DNA of 15,236 nt, from positions 1-15,236 of the forward strand of contig JAEWOZ010000065.1 of assembly GCA_023399505.1 (NCBI GenBank), written 5' to 3'. Positions 7,478-15,236 of the stretch are shown piece by piece (position 1 is the first letter of the stretch; every line of letters starts with the position of its first letter). Below the pieces are notes generated by a model. It made no database searches. It saw only the letters and a program-made list of their open reading frames with translations, and had not been told where the DNA came from. This DNA is from Fusobacteriota bacterium (lineage in GTDB: Bacteria > Fusobacteriota > Fusobacteriia > Bac17 > JAEWOZ01). A program made the position numbers and the translations under genes.

Positions 7478-10400
7478 TTAGTAATTTACAAAATTAAAAT
7501 GAATTAATAAATCTACAATAGCCTCTTCAGTTAAATTATAGTCTTCATCGTATATAAAGTTTTCTATATGAAATACTGTTGGTATATCTGCCTCTTCTGA
7601 CTTTCTATTCTTAAATATATTTTCTACCAAATAATCCATTATCTTGTTATTAAATATTTTATTACTTCTTATATAATTTAATATGTAATCAAATGCTCTT
7701 TCTCTATATAATTTTTTTACTTCATCTATTATTAATTGCTTATTATATTCGTATTTAAAATCTTTCTCATACAAGCCTGTTACTTTTAATTCATTAGATA
7801 AATTATCAACTAAGTAAGCTTTCATATGCTCGTTATATTCTCCTTGTGCTCTTCCTAATTCTCTTCCCCTCTCATCTAAGGTTATCACAGTACAATTATT
7901 GTTTAAATTTTTCCTAGCCACTTCCTCTATTAAAACTATTCTAAATAGCATTAATTCTGTATTTATTAAATCTTTCAACTTACTCTCACTATCATTATTC
8001 AATAAACAATTGACAGCATAATTAATAGCTTCTAATGTTCCTGTTGGGCATGATAAATTGCTTAATATATGATTCATTACCCATCCCAATTGTTCCTCTC
8101 TTTGATCTAGAGGTACTTGACTTAACAGAGTTCCTAATCTTCTTAATCTTTTTTTAGTTAAATATTTTACATATTCACTCTTCTCATTATCACTTGCATC
8201 TACTGAAGGTATAGCTTTAGGAGGTTTTACTTTAGCTATATTCGCTAGCTTTTTTCTAAATATTTTTCTTATATTTTCTAAAGAGTTGTTACCATAATAT
8301 TCATTATGTCCTAAATCAAATGCTGCTCCTACTATAAAATCGGGTTCTAATTCAAAATCTGCTAAATCTTCCCTTTCTACTCTTAGAATTGATATATCTG
8401 ACATTTTAATATTTAGATTTTTATATCTAAGTTTAAAAAAGTTTGATATATAATCTGTCATTTGCTTTTCTTGTTGAAAATCTTCATCAGCTAATTTTAT
8501 TATTTTTATTATCTCTTTTATTTTATTTTTATCCTCATAACTAACTTCTAAATTATTTGATAGCTTAACTATTAAAGGATTGTATATTAAGCTATTGCTT
8601 AAACCTTCGTAAGGCAATAACAAATTTATTAATAATATGTTATTTATGCAAGAGCATACTTTTATTAGTGAGCCTTTGTTTATTAGATACCATATAAAAT
8701 TTTCATTTATATTGCCTTTGGATAAAGCAAAATATAAAGGATTTTCTCCAAATATATTAATTGAATTAATATCCAACTTTTTGCTTAAAAGAGCACTAAA
8801 TAACTTACAATTATTAGTTAAAGCAGCATAATGTAAAAATGTATTACCCTCTTTATCTCTGCTATTAAAGGTTATATTATTTTTATACTTGCTAATTAGT
8901 ATTAAACTGCTTTCTATTTCATTATTTTTAATATTCTCGAGTAGCATTTCTGATAAAAGGTTAGCTATTAGAGCATCCTTAAACAGAACATCATTAATTT
9001 CGAAATGGTTCTCCAATAATATTTTTACTACTTCTTTATGATTATTATTGCAAGCATATTTCAAAGAATTCCATCCACCCTTGTCTTTTTGGCTTATATC
9101 CGCGCCTCTTTCTAATAGTAATTTTGCTACCTCTGGATGTCCGTTAGAACATGCATACATTAACGCTGTATTATCCATATTATTTTTATCATTAATGTTT
9201 GCCTCGTTGTTTAACAAAAACTCTACTAGCTCTTTGTGCCCTTCTTGTGATGCTACCATTAAAGCTGTCCATCCTTTATTATTTTTATTATTAATATTCG
9301 CATCCTTTTCTAGCAATACTTTCATAACTTCTATGTGGCCATTCTGTGATGCTAACATTAATAAAGTCATTTGATTGTTTTTCCCTTTTTTATTAATATC
9401 TGCTCCTTTTTCTAGCAATAATTTTGCTACCTCTGAGTGCCCATTAGAACATGCATACATTAGTGCTGTATAGCCATTATTATCTTCATAGTCAATATTA
9501 GCTCTGTTCTCTATTAATTGTTTTACTATTTCATTATATCCTTTTTCTGCTGCTAATATTAATGCTGTATAACCTTCATTACTTCTTTCATTAATATTAG
9601 CATCTTTTTCTTGCAATGCTTTTATAATTTCTATGTGACCATTTCGTGATGCGAACATTAAGGCTGTCCATCCGTCAACTTCCTTTTCATTAACATTTAT
9701 TCCTTTTTCTAGTAATAGCTCCACTACATTTTTATGTCCATTCTGTGATGCTAACATTAATACCGTATACTGTTCGTTATTTTTATCGTTAATATTAGCT
9801 CCCTTATTAAGCAGTAGTGTTACTATATCTTTATGACCATTATATGATGTTAGTAATATTGCTGATAATCCTTCGTTGTCTTTGTCACTAATATTAGCGC
9901 CCTTTTCTAATAATAACTCTATTACGCTTTTATGACCTTTTCTAGCTGCATATATTAATGCAGTATCTTCGTTGTTATTTTTATCATTAATACTCGCTCC
10001 TTTTTCTAGCAATTCTTTTACTATTTTTATATTTCCTTCTAATGATGCAAGCATTAATGCTGTAGAGCCATTATTATTTTTATCATTGACATCAGCACCT
10101 TTTTCTATCAGAAGCTCTAATATACTTTTATGATCATTTAAAGCTGAATACATCAATGCTGTATTACCTCTAACATTTTTATCATTAATATTAGCTCCTT
10201 TTTCTACTAATATCTTTACTATCTCTTTATAACCTTTTCCTGAAGCTTCCATTAATGCTGTTTCACCCTCTTCATTTTTATTATTAATATTCGCTCCTTT
10301 TTCTATCAGAAACTCTACCGCACTTTTTTGATAATTTGCAGCTGCATATATTAATGCTGTATTACCTTTAACATTTTTATCATTAATATTAGCTCCTTTT

Positions 10401-12358
10401 TCTATTAATATTTTTACTATCTCCTTGTAACCTTTTTCTGAAGCTTTCATTAATGCTGTTTCACCCTCTTCATTTTTTGAATTTAAGTTTGCCCCTTTTT
10501 CTGTCAGCAACTCTACTGTACTTTTGTCACCATTTACAGTTGCATATATTAATGCTGTATCACCTCTCTTATTTTTATCATTAATATCAGCTCCTTTTTC
10601 TATCAGAAACTCTAATATACTTTTATGATCATCTCCAGCTGCATACATTAATGCTGTTTCACCTTGAATATTTTTGACACTAAAATTGGCTCCTTTTTCC
10701 AATAACAATTCTACTATCTCTCTGTTACCGTTAAAACATGCATACATCAATGCTGTATCTTCGCTGTTATTTTTATCATTAATGTTTGCTCCTTTCTCTA
10801 ATAATAATTCTAATAGCTCTTTTTTAGGAGCTTTAACACATGCACACATTAATGCTGTATAACCATCATTATTTTTATCATTGATATTAGCTCCTTTCTT
10901 GAGTAGCAATTCTGCTGCTCTTTTATGCCCATTTCCAGCTGCGTATATTAATGCTGTATATCCATCATTGTCTTTTTCATTAACATCCATTCCTCTCTCC
11001 AATAAAAGCTTTATTACTTCAGAATAGCCTTTTCTCGATGAAATCATTAATACTGTACAGCCTTTAGTATCTTTTTCATTAATATCAACTCCCCTTTGCA
11101 TTAATAGCTTTATAATTCTTTCATCGCCCTTATCTAATGCTTGCGCTAAGATTGATTTCATTTTATCCTTTATGTCTCCAAAGTTAGCACCATTTTCTAT
11201 TAAAATGCCCATTGCCTTTAAGTGCCCTCTCATGTAGGAACTTATTAAAGCACTTTGCCCACCTTTGTTAATCAAATTTATGTGTGCATTTGAAGCTACT
11301 AATAGATTTACTATTTCTTCATGCCCATATGCTGCTGCACCAATTAAAGCCGTGTTTCCGTAAATATCTGTTTCATTAACATTGATCCCTCTTTTTATTA
11401 ATAATTCTACTATCTCAGCATACCCAAATCTTGACGCATAAATTAAAGCATTACTTCCAAAAATGTCTTTATGATTTATATCAATACCTTTATTTAATAA
11501 TATTTTTACCGTCTCAATTGATCTTTGACTAACTGCACATATTAAAGAATTATAGCCAAACATATTGTAACTATTAATATCTGCACCTGCATCTAATAAT
11601 AATTCCACTAATCCAATATTTTCTTTTTTCGAAGCCAAAAGCAAAGCACTATCACCTTTATTATTTTTTTGGTTAACATCTGCTCCTCTTTTAATCAATA
11701 TTTGTACCAGCTCTATGTTGTTAGTATTTGAATCTGTTATTACATCTAGCTCTAAATTACCCATGGATAAATCTGCGCTTTTTTGAATTTTATTATAATT
11801 TTCTTTATTACATATATACATCAAAGCGGTATTACCATCTTTATTTTTATAATTGATATTAGCGCCTTTTTCTAGTAGTAGCTTTAAAAGTTCTAAATTC
11901 TTAAATAAACATGCGTATATCAAAGGAGTTTGCCCATCCATATCCTCATGTTCAATATTTGTTCTATCTATTAGTAATTTTATTGTTTCTACTCTATCTG
12001 AAATTAATTTGACAGTTTCAGAATTTATTAATTTATCTGTATATGTTCCTCTAAAACTATACAATAAAGGGGTTACGTTTTTACTATCACTTTTATTAAT
12101 TTCAGCCCCTTTTTCTATTAATAATCTTACTATTTCTATGTCTCCTTTTTCACTTGCATACATTAATGGAGTTTTTCCTTTATGATCAATATAATTAACA
12201 TCAGCTTTTTTTAATAATTCTAGTAAGCTCTCTGTATCTTCTTGTATAATAGCCTCAATTAGATCATCGTTAACACCTTTACTAATTGAGGTTAAGTAAT
12301 TTAAGCTTTTAAAACATCCGTTCATTGTTAAAGTTAAAGCTATCAGTAATATCATCAT
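7478..12358 (-). CDS. Giant ankyrin-repeat lipoprotein with unknown C-terminal domain
   Basis: 1626 residues. Start ATGATG at 12358/12355; AGGAG is four bases from the first and seven from the second, so the second may be used. The N terminus is a short hydrophobic signal ending M-N-G-C (Cys15), a plausible lipobox, but it lacks the usual early Lys/Arg. Residues about 29-1230 contain roughly 33 ankyrin repeats in near-perfect 33-residue register from 236 to 1096 (T-A-L-M-Y-A ... G-A-N-I-N-D-K-N), with larger loops near 100-140 and 185-230 and worn repeats at 1129-1220. Residues about 1240-1626 are not ankyrin: charged and helical, with D-L-G-H-N-E-Y-Y-G (1348-1356), N-H-I-L-S-N-L-S-C-P-T-G-T-L-E-A-I (1429-1445) and a Glu/Asp-rich end. 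No known fold was recognised. The head resembles the lipoprotein at 1311-3095. A surface-anchored or secreted binding protein aimed at host or microbial partners is inference. Confidence 0.9.
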   Translation of the reverse strand: MMILLIALTLTMNGCFKSLNYLTSISKGVNDDLIEAIIQEDTESLLELLKKADVNYIDHKGKTPLMYASEKGDIEIVRLLIEKGAEINKSDSKNVTPLLYSFRGTYTDKLINSETVKLISDRVETIKLLIDRTNIEHEDMDGQTPLIYACLFKNLELLKLLLEKGANINYKNKDGNTALMYICNKENYNKIQKSADLSMGNLELDVITDSNTNNIELVQILIKRGADVNQKNNKGDSALLLASKKENIGLVELLLDAGADINSYNMFGYNSLICAVSQRSIETVKILLNKGIDINHKDIFGSNALIYASRFGYAEIVELLIKRGINVNETDIYGNTALIGAAAYGHEEIVNLLVASNAHINLINKGGQSALISSYMRGHLKAMGILIENGANFGDIKDKMKSILAQALDKGDERIIKLLMQRGVDINEKDTKGCTVLMISSRKGYSEVIKLLLERGMDVNEKDNDGYTALIYAAGNGHKRAAELLLKKGANINDKNNDGYTALMCACVKAPKKELLELLLEKGANINDKNNSEDTALMYACFNGNREIVELLLEKGANFSVKNIQGETALMYAAGDDHKSILEFLIEKGADINDKNKRGDTALIYATVNGDKSTVELLTEKGANLNSKNEEGETALMKASEKGYKEIVKILIEKGANINDKNVKGNTALIYAAANYQKSAVEFLIEKGANINNKNEEGETALMEASGKGYKEIVKILVEKGANINDKNVRGNTALMYSALNDHKSILELLIEKGADVNDKNNNGSTALMLASLEGNIKIVKELLEKGASINDKNNNEDTALIYAARKGHKSVIELLLEKGANISDKDNEGLSAILLTSYNGHKDIVTLLLNKGANINDKNNEQYTVLMLASQNGHKNVVELLLEKGINVNEKEVDGWTALMFASRNGHIEIIKALQEKDANINERSNEGYTALILAAEKGYNEIVKQLIENRANIDYEDNNGYTALMYACSNGHSEVAKLLLEKGADINKKGKNNQMTLLMLASQNGHIEVMKVLLEKDANINNKNNKGWTALMVASQEGHKELVEFLLNNEANINDKNNMDNTALMYACSNGHPEVAKLLLERGADISQKDKGGWNSLKYACNNNHKEVVKILLENHFEINDVLFKDALIANLLSEMLLENIKNNEIESSLILISKYKNNITFNSRDKEGNTFLHYAALTNNCKLFSALLSKKLDINSINIFGENPLYFALSKGNINENFIWYLINKGSLIKVCSCINNILLINLLLPYEGLSNSLIYNPLIVKLSNNLEVSYEDKNKIKEIIKIIKLADEDFQQEKQMTDYISNFFKLRYKNLNIKMSDISILRVEREDLADFELEPDFIVGAAFDLGHNEYYGNNSLENIRKIFRKKLANIAKVKPPKAIPSVDASDNEKSEYVKYLTKKRLRRLGTLLSQVPLDQREEQLGWVMNHILSNLSCPTGTLEAINYAVNCLLNNDSESKLKDLINTELMLFRIVLIEEVARKNLNNNCTVITLDERGRELGRAQGEYNEHMKAYLVDNLSNELKVTGLYEKDFKYEYNKQLIIDEVKKLYRERAFDYILNYIRSNKIFNNKIMDYLVENIFKNRKSEEADIPTVFHIENFIYDEDYNLTEEAIVDLLIHFNFVNY
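9074..9670 (-). repeat. Higher-order duplication of three ankyrin units (about 300 bp, two copies)
   Basis: Copy one is 9371-9670 (residues 897-996) and copy two is 9074-9370 (residues 997-1095). Both run N-G-H-I-E-x-x-K-x-L-x-E-K-D-A-N-I-N, then an intermediate unit, then Y-A-C-S-N-G-H-x-E-V-A-K-L-L-L-E. The DNA aligns at an exact offset of 300 bp; for 9601-9660 against 9301-9360 I count about 10 differences in 60. Confidence 0.7.
10067..10462 (-). repeat. Higher-order duplication of two ankyrin units (198 bp, two copies)
   Basis: Copies at 10265-10462 and 10067-10264 code residues 633-698 and 699-764. The first half of each unit (K-G-Y-K-E-I-V-K-I-L-x-E-K-G-A-N-I-N-D-K-N-V) is nearly identical. 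I count about 7 differences over 88 aligned bases from 10391 and 10193, mostly at third codon positions. The second half of the 10067 copy instead resembles the unit at 10562-10660. Confidence 0.75.
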
Positions 12359-12366
12359 TTTTCTCC

Positions 12367-12864
12367 TGTATTTATAATTAATTCTTTTACCAAAAAGTTT
12401 TTATAGTTTTCTTTTTATATTTATATTGAGTCTTCAAGTGATAAAATTTATATTATACATTTTCTGAAATTATTATTGAGCTATTAGTAGTTCGAATATT
12501 TTATCAAGGTTGCAAGTAGTTGTACAAAAAGATTTTTTATATCTTTTAAATTTTACTAAGTCACCATTCGTTATAAAGGGTTAAAGCTATAATAGTTTCT
12601 TGAGTAAAATCGATAATTGAGATCCATTTTCTAATATAATTCTTTTATCTTATTTATAGTTAATTGTATTCATTATTAGTTTTTTAAAATCTTTAGTAAG
12701 TTTATTACTCAATAAAATTAATATAAAAATTATATTTTAATTATTTCTCTTATCTTTCTTATTTAATTCATATTAGCAAACTTATAAAAAATTGTAAAAC
12801 TTTTATAGAAAATTATAAAATTTTTTATATTTATAATTAACATTTTAAAAATACTTTACAAAAT
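12367..12864. other. Gene-free, extremely AT-rich spacer
   Basis: About 500 bp between the giant ankyrin start and the pfk terminator. All six frames are broken by stops and no RNA gene is recognisable. It must hold the promoter of the giant gene on the minus strand; the best guess is TTGATA (12508-12503) with TAATAG (12486-12481), which is weak. An AT-only inverted repeat with 11-bp arms lies at 12783-12793 and 12819-12829. Nothing else can be supported. Confidence 0.6.
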
Positions 12865-12890
12865 AAAAAAGAAGCAATACGTGCTCTTTT
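12865..12890 (-). terminator. Intrinsic terminator of the phosphofructokinase gene
   Basis: On the minus strand AAAAGAGCA (12890-12882) pairs with TGCT-T-CTTTT around loop CGTAT, with one bulged base, and continues into more T (about 12870-12865) and then ATTTT. The stem overlaps the stop codon (12889-12891). Confidence 0.7.
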
Positions 12891-13854
12891 AAATTTTTGC
12901 TAAACTAATTAAATTTTCATATTCTTTTTCAGATATCTTTGTATCTTTTGACCATACATGAGCTAGAGGCAAGAAAGAGACCTTATTAATTAAAAGGTTT
13001 ATAACTAAGTTACTTTTAGAATTCTCTATCAATTTTAAGGTATTAAAAGCAAATTTTTCTGCCATTATTCTCTCAAAGGCTGTTGGAGCCCCTCCCCTTT
13101 GAATATGTCCTAAAGTTACTATTTTAGGTATTATTTTTAGCTTTTCTGATAATTCTTTAGCTAAAGTTTTAGGAGAGCCCACACCTTCTGAAAAAAGAAT
13201 AATATTGTGAAATAAATTTTTTCTTTTTCTATTATCTATAATTTCTAGTATATCATCTATTTTATGAGAGTACTCTGGTATTACTAGAGCATGTCCAGCT
13301 CCAGCAATGAAAGCATTAAATGCTAAATTACCCGAATATTTTCCCATAACTTCAACTATAAACGTATTGCCATGAGAAGTAGCTGTATCATCAATTTTAG
13401 CTACCGCCTCTAATATGTTATTTAATGCTGTATCAAAACCCAAAGAATAATGGACATGATTAATATCGTTATCTATAGTTGCTGGAATACATATTACCTT
13501 TACATCATGCTCTTTGTTTAATAGGTATGCACCTTTAAATGAGCCATTACCACCTAATATAATTAAGTAGTTTATACCAAATTTTTTCAAGTTTTTTGCA
13601 GCTTTTATTCTATTTTTTTTATCTCTAAAATTTTGAGAACGAGAACTGTAGAGAATACTGCCACCTTTATTTGCTATAGTTGCAACAGAATTAGGATCTA
13701 ATTCAAATATTTCATTTTTAATTAATCCATCGAATCCATTTCTTACACCGTAAAGCTTTATATTTTTAATTAAAGAATATTTAGACAAATAATATATAAC
13801 TGTATTCATACCAGGGGCATCACCACCACTAGTTAATAATGCAACCTTTATCAT
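12889..13854 (-). CDS. pfkA: 6-phosphofructokinase-family protein with altered active site
   Basis: 321 residues from the ATG at 13854, which follows AGAGAGG; an ATG 12 codons upstream (13890) is rejected because the family begins at M-I-K-V. The fold signatures are L-T-S-G-G-D-A-P-G-M-N (7-17), G-G-S-I-L (64-68), G-G-N-G-S (101-105), P-A-T-I-D-N-D (124-130), V-E-V-M-G-K (167-172), S-E-G (222-224) and L-G-H-I-Q-R-G-G (248-255). Length equals bacterial PfkA, which makes fructose 1,6-bisphosphate in glycolysis. The catalytic Asp pair and the Gly of ATP-type enzymes (not the Asp of PPi-type) are present. However Asp103 is Asn, Arg162 is Asn (here 163), Arg171 is Lys (172), Arg243 is Lys (244) and allosteric Arg154 is Asp, using E. 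coli numbering and alignment by eye. Activity is therefore uncertain and the symbol is provisional. Divergent from recR. Confidence 0.85.
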   Translation of the reverse strand: MIKVALLTSGGDAPGMNTVIYYLSKYSLIKNIKLYGVRNGFDGLIKNEIFELDPNSVATIANKGGSILYSSRSQNFRDKKNRIKAAKNLKKFGINYLIILGGNGSFKGAYLLNKEHDVKVICIPATIDNDINHVHYSLGFDTALNNILEAVAKIDDTATSHGNTFIVEVMGKYSGNLAFNAFIAGAGHALVIPEYSHKIDDILEIIDNRKRKNLFHNIILFSEGVGSPKTLAKELSEKLKIIPKIVTLGHIQRGGAPTAFERIMAEKFAFNTLKLIENSKSNLVINLLINKVSFLPLAHVWSKDTKISEKEYENLISLAKI

Positions 13855-13915
13855 ATAACCTCTCTTTTTACATAAATAATATTTTACCATAAATCATTAT
13901 TTTTAAGCTCTTTTA

Positions 13916-13943
13916 TTGACAAAAATGGCAATTATGTTAGAAT
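13916..13943 (+). promoter_or_regulatory. Promoter of recR-trpS
   Basis: A perfect TTGACA (13916-13921), a 16-base spacer and TAGAAT (13938-13943), with TG at the extended -10 position, predict a start near 13950 and a very short leader before AAAGGAG and the recR ATG. On the opposite strand TTGTCA (13922-13917) overlaps the same -35 and could serve pfkA with a poor -10 (TAATGA, 13899-13894), so the two divergent promoters may compete. Confidence 0.65.
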
Positions 13944-13968
13944 TTTACTTATATGAAAGGAGAGCGAA

Positions 13969-14571
13969 ATGGCTGAAATATTAAAAAATTTAATAGACGA
14001 AATAAGTAAGCTTCCAACTATAGGAAGAAAAAGTGCTGAAAAGATAGCTTTCCATGTACTAGAAAGTTCCGATGATGAAGCAAGAAATTTAATAAAATCG
14101 TTAATAGAGGCAAAAAAAAGAATAAGAAGATGTAAAGAATGTGGCAACTATAGCGAGGGAGATTTTTGCAAGATATGTTCAAGCAATAAAAGAGATAAAA
14201 GTATTATATGCATAGTTAAAAGTCCTAAAGATGTTCTTGCAATTGAAAGGTCAAAAGCTTATTCTGGGGTTTATCATATTCTTGGAGGAAAATTAGAACC
14301 ATTAAAAGGTACGGAGATAAAAGATTTGAACATAGATCCTTTATTGAGAAGACTTAAAAGAGGAAATGTAAAAGAGATATTAATGGCATTAGATCCCGAT
14401 TTAGAAGGAGAAACTACTGTTAGATATCTATCTACTCTTCTTAAAGATTATAGAGTTAGGATATCAAGAATAGCTAGAGGAATACCAATGGGTGGTAACC
14501 TAGAACATTCAGATCTTGAAACAATATCCCAATCAATAAGGCATAGATTTAGAATAGAGGAAAAACAATAA
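13969..14571 (+). CDS. recR: Recombination protein RecR
   Basis: 200 residues, the normal RecR length. The ATG follows AAAGGAG at good spacing. Domains in order: helix-hairpin-helix (L-P-T-I-G-R-K-S-A, 15-23), C4 zinc finger (Cys55, Cys58, Cys67, Cys70), TOPRIM domain (about 78-172) and the C-terminal Walker-B-like and G-I-P-M-G-G-x-L-E (171-179) segment. RecR works with RecO and RecF to load RecA at single-strand gaps, in the cytoplasm. Two details differ from common RecR: the TOPRIM glutamate usually seen in V-E-S/E-P-x-D is Lys84 (Asp88 is kept), and the usual N-P-T before V-E-G-E is D-P-D (142-144). The stop overlaps the trpS start by one base (TAATG), so the two genes are probably translationally coupled. 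Confidence 0.93.
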   Translation: MAEILKNLIDEISKLPTIGRKSAEKIAFHVLESSDDEARNLIKSLIEAKKRIRRCKECGNYSEGDFCKICSSNKRDKSIICIVKSPKDVLAIERSKAYSGVYHILGGKLEPLKGTEIKDLNIDPLLRRLKRGNVKEILMALDPDLEGETTVRYLSTLLKDYRVRISRIARGIPMGGNLEHSDLETISQSIRHRFRIEEKQ

Positions 14572-15236
14572 TGAGGAGTTTGTCTGGCATAAAACCAACT
14601 GGTAAAATACATTTGGGTAATTATTTTGGAGCTATAAAGCAATTTATAGCAAATCAAGATAAATATGAGAATTTTTATTTTATACCTGATTATCATTCTT
14701 TAACTTCTAATCCTCCAAAAGCTCAGCTAGAAGAGGATTCTTTTGATATAGTTATAGCTTATTTAGCCTTAGGACTTGATCCAAATAATTCAACTATATT
14801 TTTTCAATCTTCAGTGAAAGAGCATTGCGAATTAGCTTGGATCCTTTCTACTTTTACTCCTCTTCCTTTGCTACAAAGATCACATGCATATAAAGATGCT
14901 CTATCTAAAAATAAGGTTTTGAATAGTGGGATATTTTTTTATCCTGTCCTTATGGCTGCAGACATATTAATCTATGATGCAGATATAGTACCTGTAGGTA
15001 AAGATCAAAAGCAACATGTAGAGATAGCCAGAGATTTAGCTTTAAAATTTAATAATATTTATGGAGAAACATTTAAACTTTCAGAGCCATACATATTACA
15101 AGATACTGAAGTTGTTATAGGAATAGATGGAAATAAAATGTCTAAAAGTTATAATAATACAATTAAAATTTTTGGTACTGAAAAAGAAATAAAAGCTAGC
15201 ATAATGAGTATCATAACAGATTCTAAAGGTTTAGAA
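14571..15236 (+). CDS. trpS: Tryptophan--tRNA ligase (3' end cut by window)
   Basis: 222 codons are visible and the frame is open to the right edge; bacterial TrpRS has about 330 residues, so about a third is missing. The start ATG overlaps the recR stop, with GAGG about 10 bases upstream inside recR. Class I synthetase signatures are present: G-x-x-P-T-G-K-I-H-L-G-N-Y (the HIGH-like motif, about residues 6-18), the D-Y-H-S-L-T segment that follows it, the A-A-D-I-L-I-Y and D-A-D-x-V-P-V-G-x-D-Q-x-Q-H core (about 128-148), and the ATP-binding K-M-S-K-S near residue 190. It charges tRNA-Trp with tryptophan in the cytoplasm. No T-box or leader attenuator is visible, because it is expressed from the recR promoter; that suggests housekeeping rather than tryptophan-responsive control. 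Confidence 0.93.
   Translation, partial: MRSLSGIKPTGKIHLGNYFGAIKQFIANQDKYENFYFIPDYHSLTSNPPKAQLEEDSFDIVIAYLALGLDPNNSTIFFQSSVKEHCELAWILSTFTPLPLLQRSHAYKDALSKNKVLNSGIFFYPVLMAADILIYDADIVPVGKDQKQHVEIARDLALKFNNIYGETFKLSEPYILQDTEVVIGIDGNKMSKSYNNTIKIFGTEKEIKASIMSIITDSKGLE

Larger units (their letters stand above)
8975..12274 (-). repeat. Tandem ankyrin-coding array, 99-bp unit
   Basis: This stretch encodes residues 29-1128 of the giant protein. The unit is 99 bp; from residue 236 onward nearly every step is exactly 33 codons, with single-codon insertions near residues 500-534 and 963-997. On the plus strand the words TTTTTATCATTAATATTAGC, CTCCTTTTTCTA and CATTAATGCTGTA recur again and again. Conservation is highest in the centre (about 9900-10900) and falls towards both ends. 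Confidence 0.9.

Noticed and set aside
8637..12185. Open frames on the plus strand opposite the giant ankyrin gene (for example 9048-9374, 10674-10862 and 11853-12185)
   Set aside because: They are antisense echoes of the 33-codon ankyrin repeat: the same reading frame stays open in each unit and codes the same words. No ribosome sites or separate composition support them.
8975..12274. Regular roughly 99-bp periodicity as a possible CRISPR or satellite array
   Set aside because: The units are continuous coding sequence in one frame with graded divergence; there are no constant repeats with unique spacers.
13855..13890. Twelve-codon N-terminal extension of the phosphofructokinase
   Set aside because: The family starts at M-I-K-V, and the ribosome site AGAGAGG directly precedes that ATG.
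13932..14696. Minus-strand frames opposite recR and trpS (13932-14147 and 14448-14696)
   Set aside because: Both lie across well-conserved coding sequence of recR/trpS, and neither product looks like a real protein.

Overview
The window is strongly AT-rich (GC looks like roughly a quarter by eye, not computed) and bacterial, with Shine-Dalgarno sites of the AGGAG type. Taxonomy cannot be fixed from the sequence. A SpoIID/LytB protein, lipoproteins, ATP-type phosphofructokinase, RecR, a Xer recombinase and many ankyrin repeats at such low GC would suit a Fusobacteriota-like or Brachyspira-like host-associated bacterium. That is inference only.

Layout: (1) 1-3095 holds two convergent ankyrin-repeat genes, one cut by the left edge (+ strand) and one a complete predicted lipoprotein (- strand), separated by a strong bidirectional hairpin at 1217-1267. 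(2) 3271-5868 is a run of minus-strand genes: a SpoIID/LytB-type glycan lyase, a small TTG-started lipoprotein, and a XerC/D tyrosine recombinase. At least SpoIID, the lipoprotein and xerD each have a recognisable promoter, so the run is probably not one operon. (3) A MATE-family exporter (5960-7315, +) diverges from xerD. (4) 7478-12358 (-) is a giant 1626-residue ankyrin lipoprotein with about 33 repeats and an unrecognised C-terminal region of about 400 residues. (5) About 500 bp of extremely AT-rich DNA has no gene. (6) A divergent pair follows: a phosphofructokinase-family gene (-), and a recR-trpS transcription unit (+) that runs off the right edge.

The housekeeping parts (recR-trpS, xerD, pfkA) look chromosomal. 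The accessory theme is ankyrin: three ankyrin genes take up about half the window. The two with visible N termini share a lipobox plus a C-x-K-S / K-G-x-N-x-D-L start, and all three carry different C-terminal tails (helical and charged; F-box/PRANC-like; unknown with a Cys-Pro-Thr-Gly motif). This suggests a modular family of surface or secreted host-interaction proteins that grows by internal duplication. Blocks of 198 bp and 300 bp inside the giant gene are still clearly alike in DNA sequence. The phosphofructokinase lacks several residues normally needed for Mg-ATP and fructose-6-phosphate binding and may be a functionally altered paralogue.
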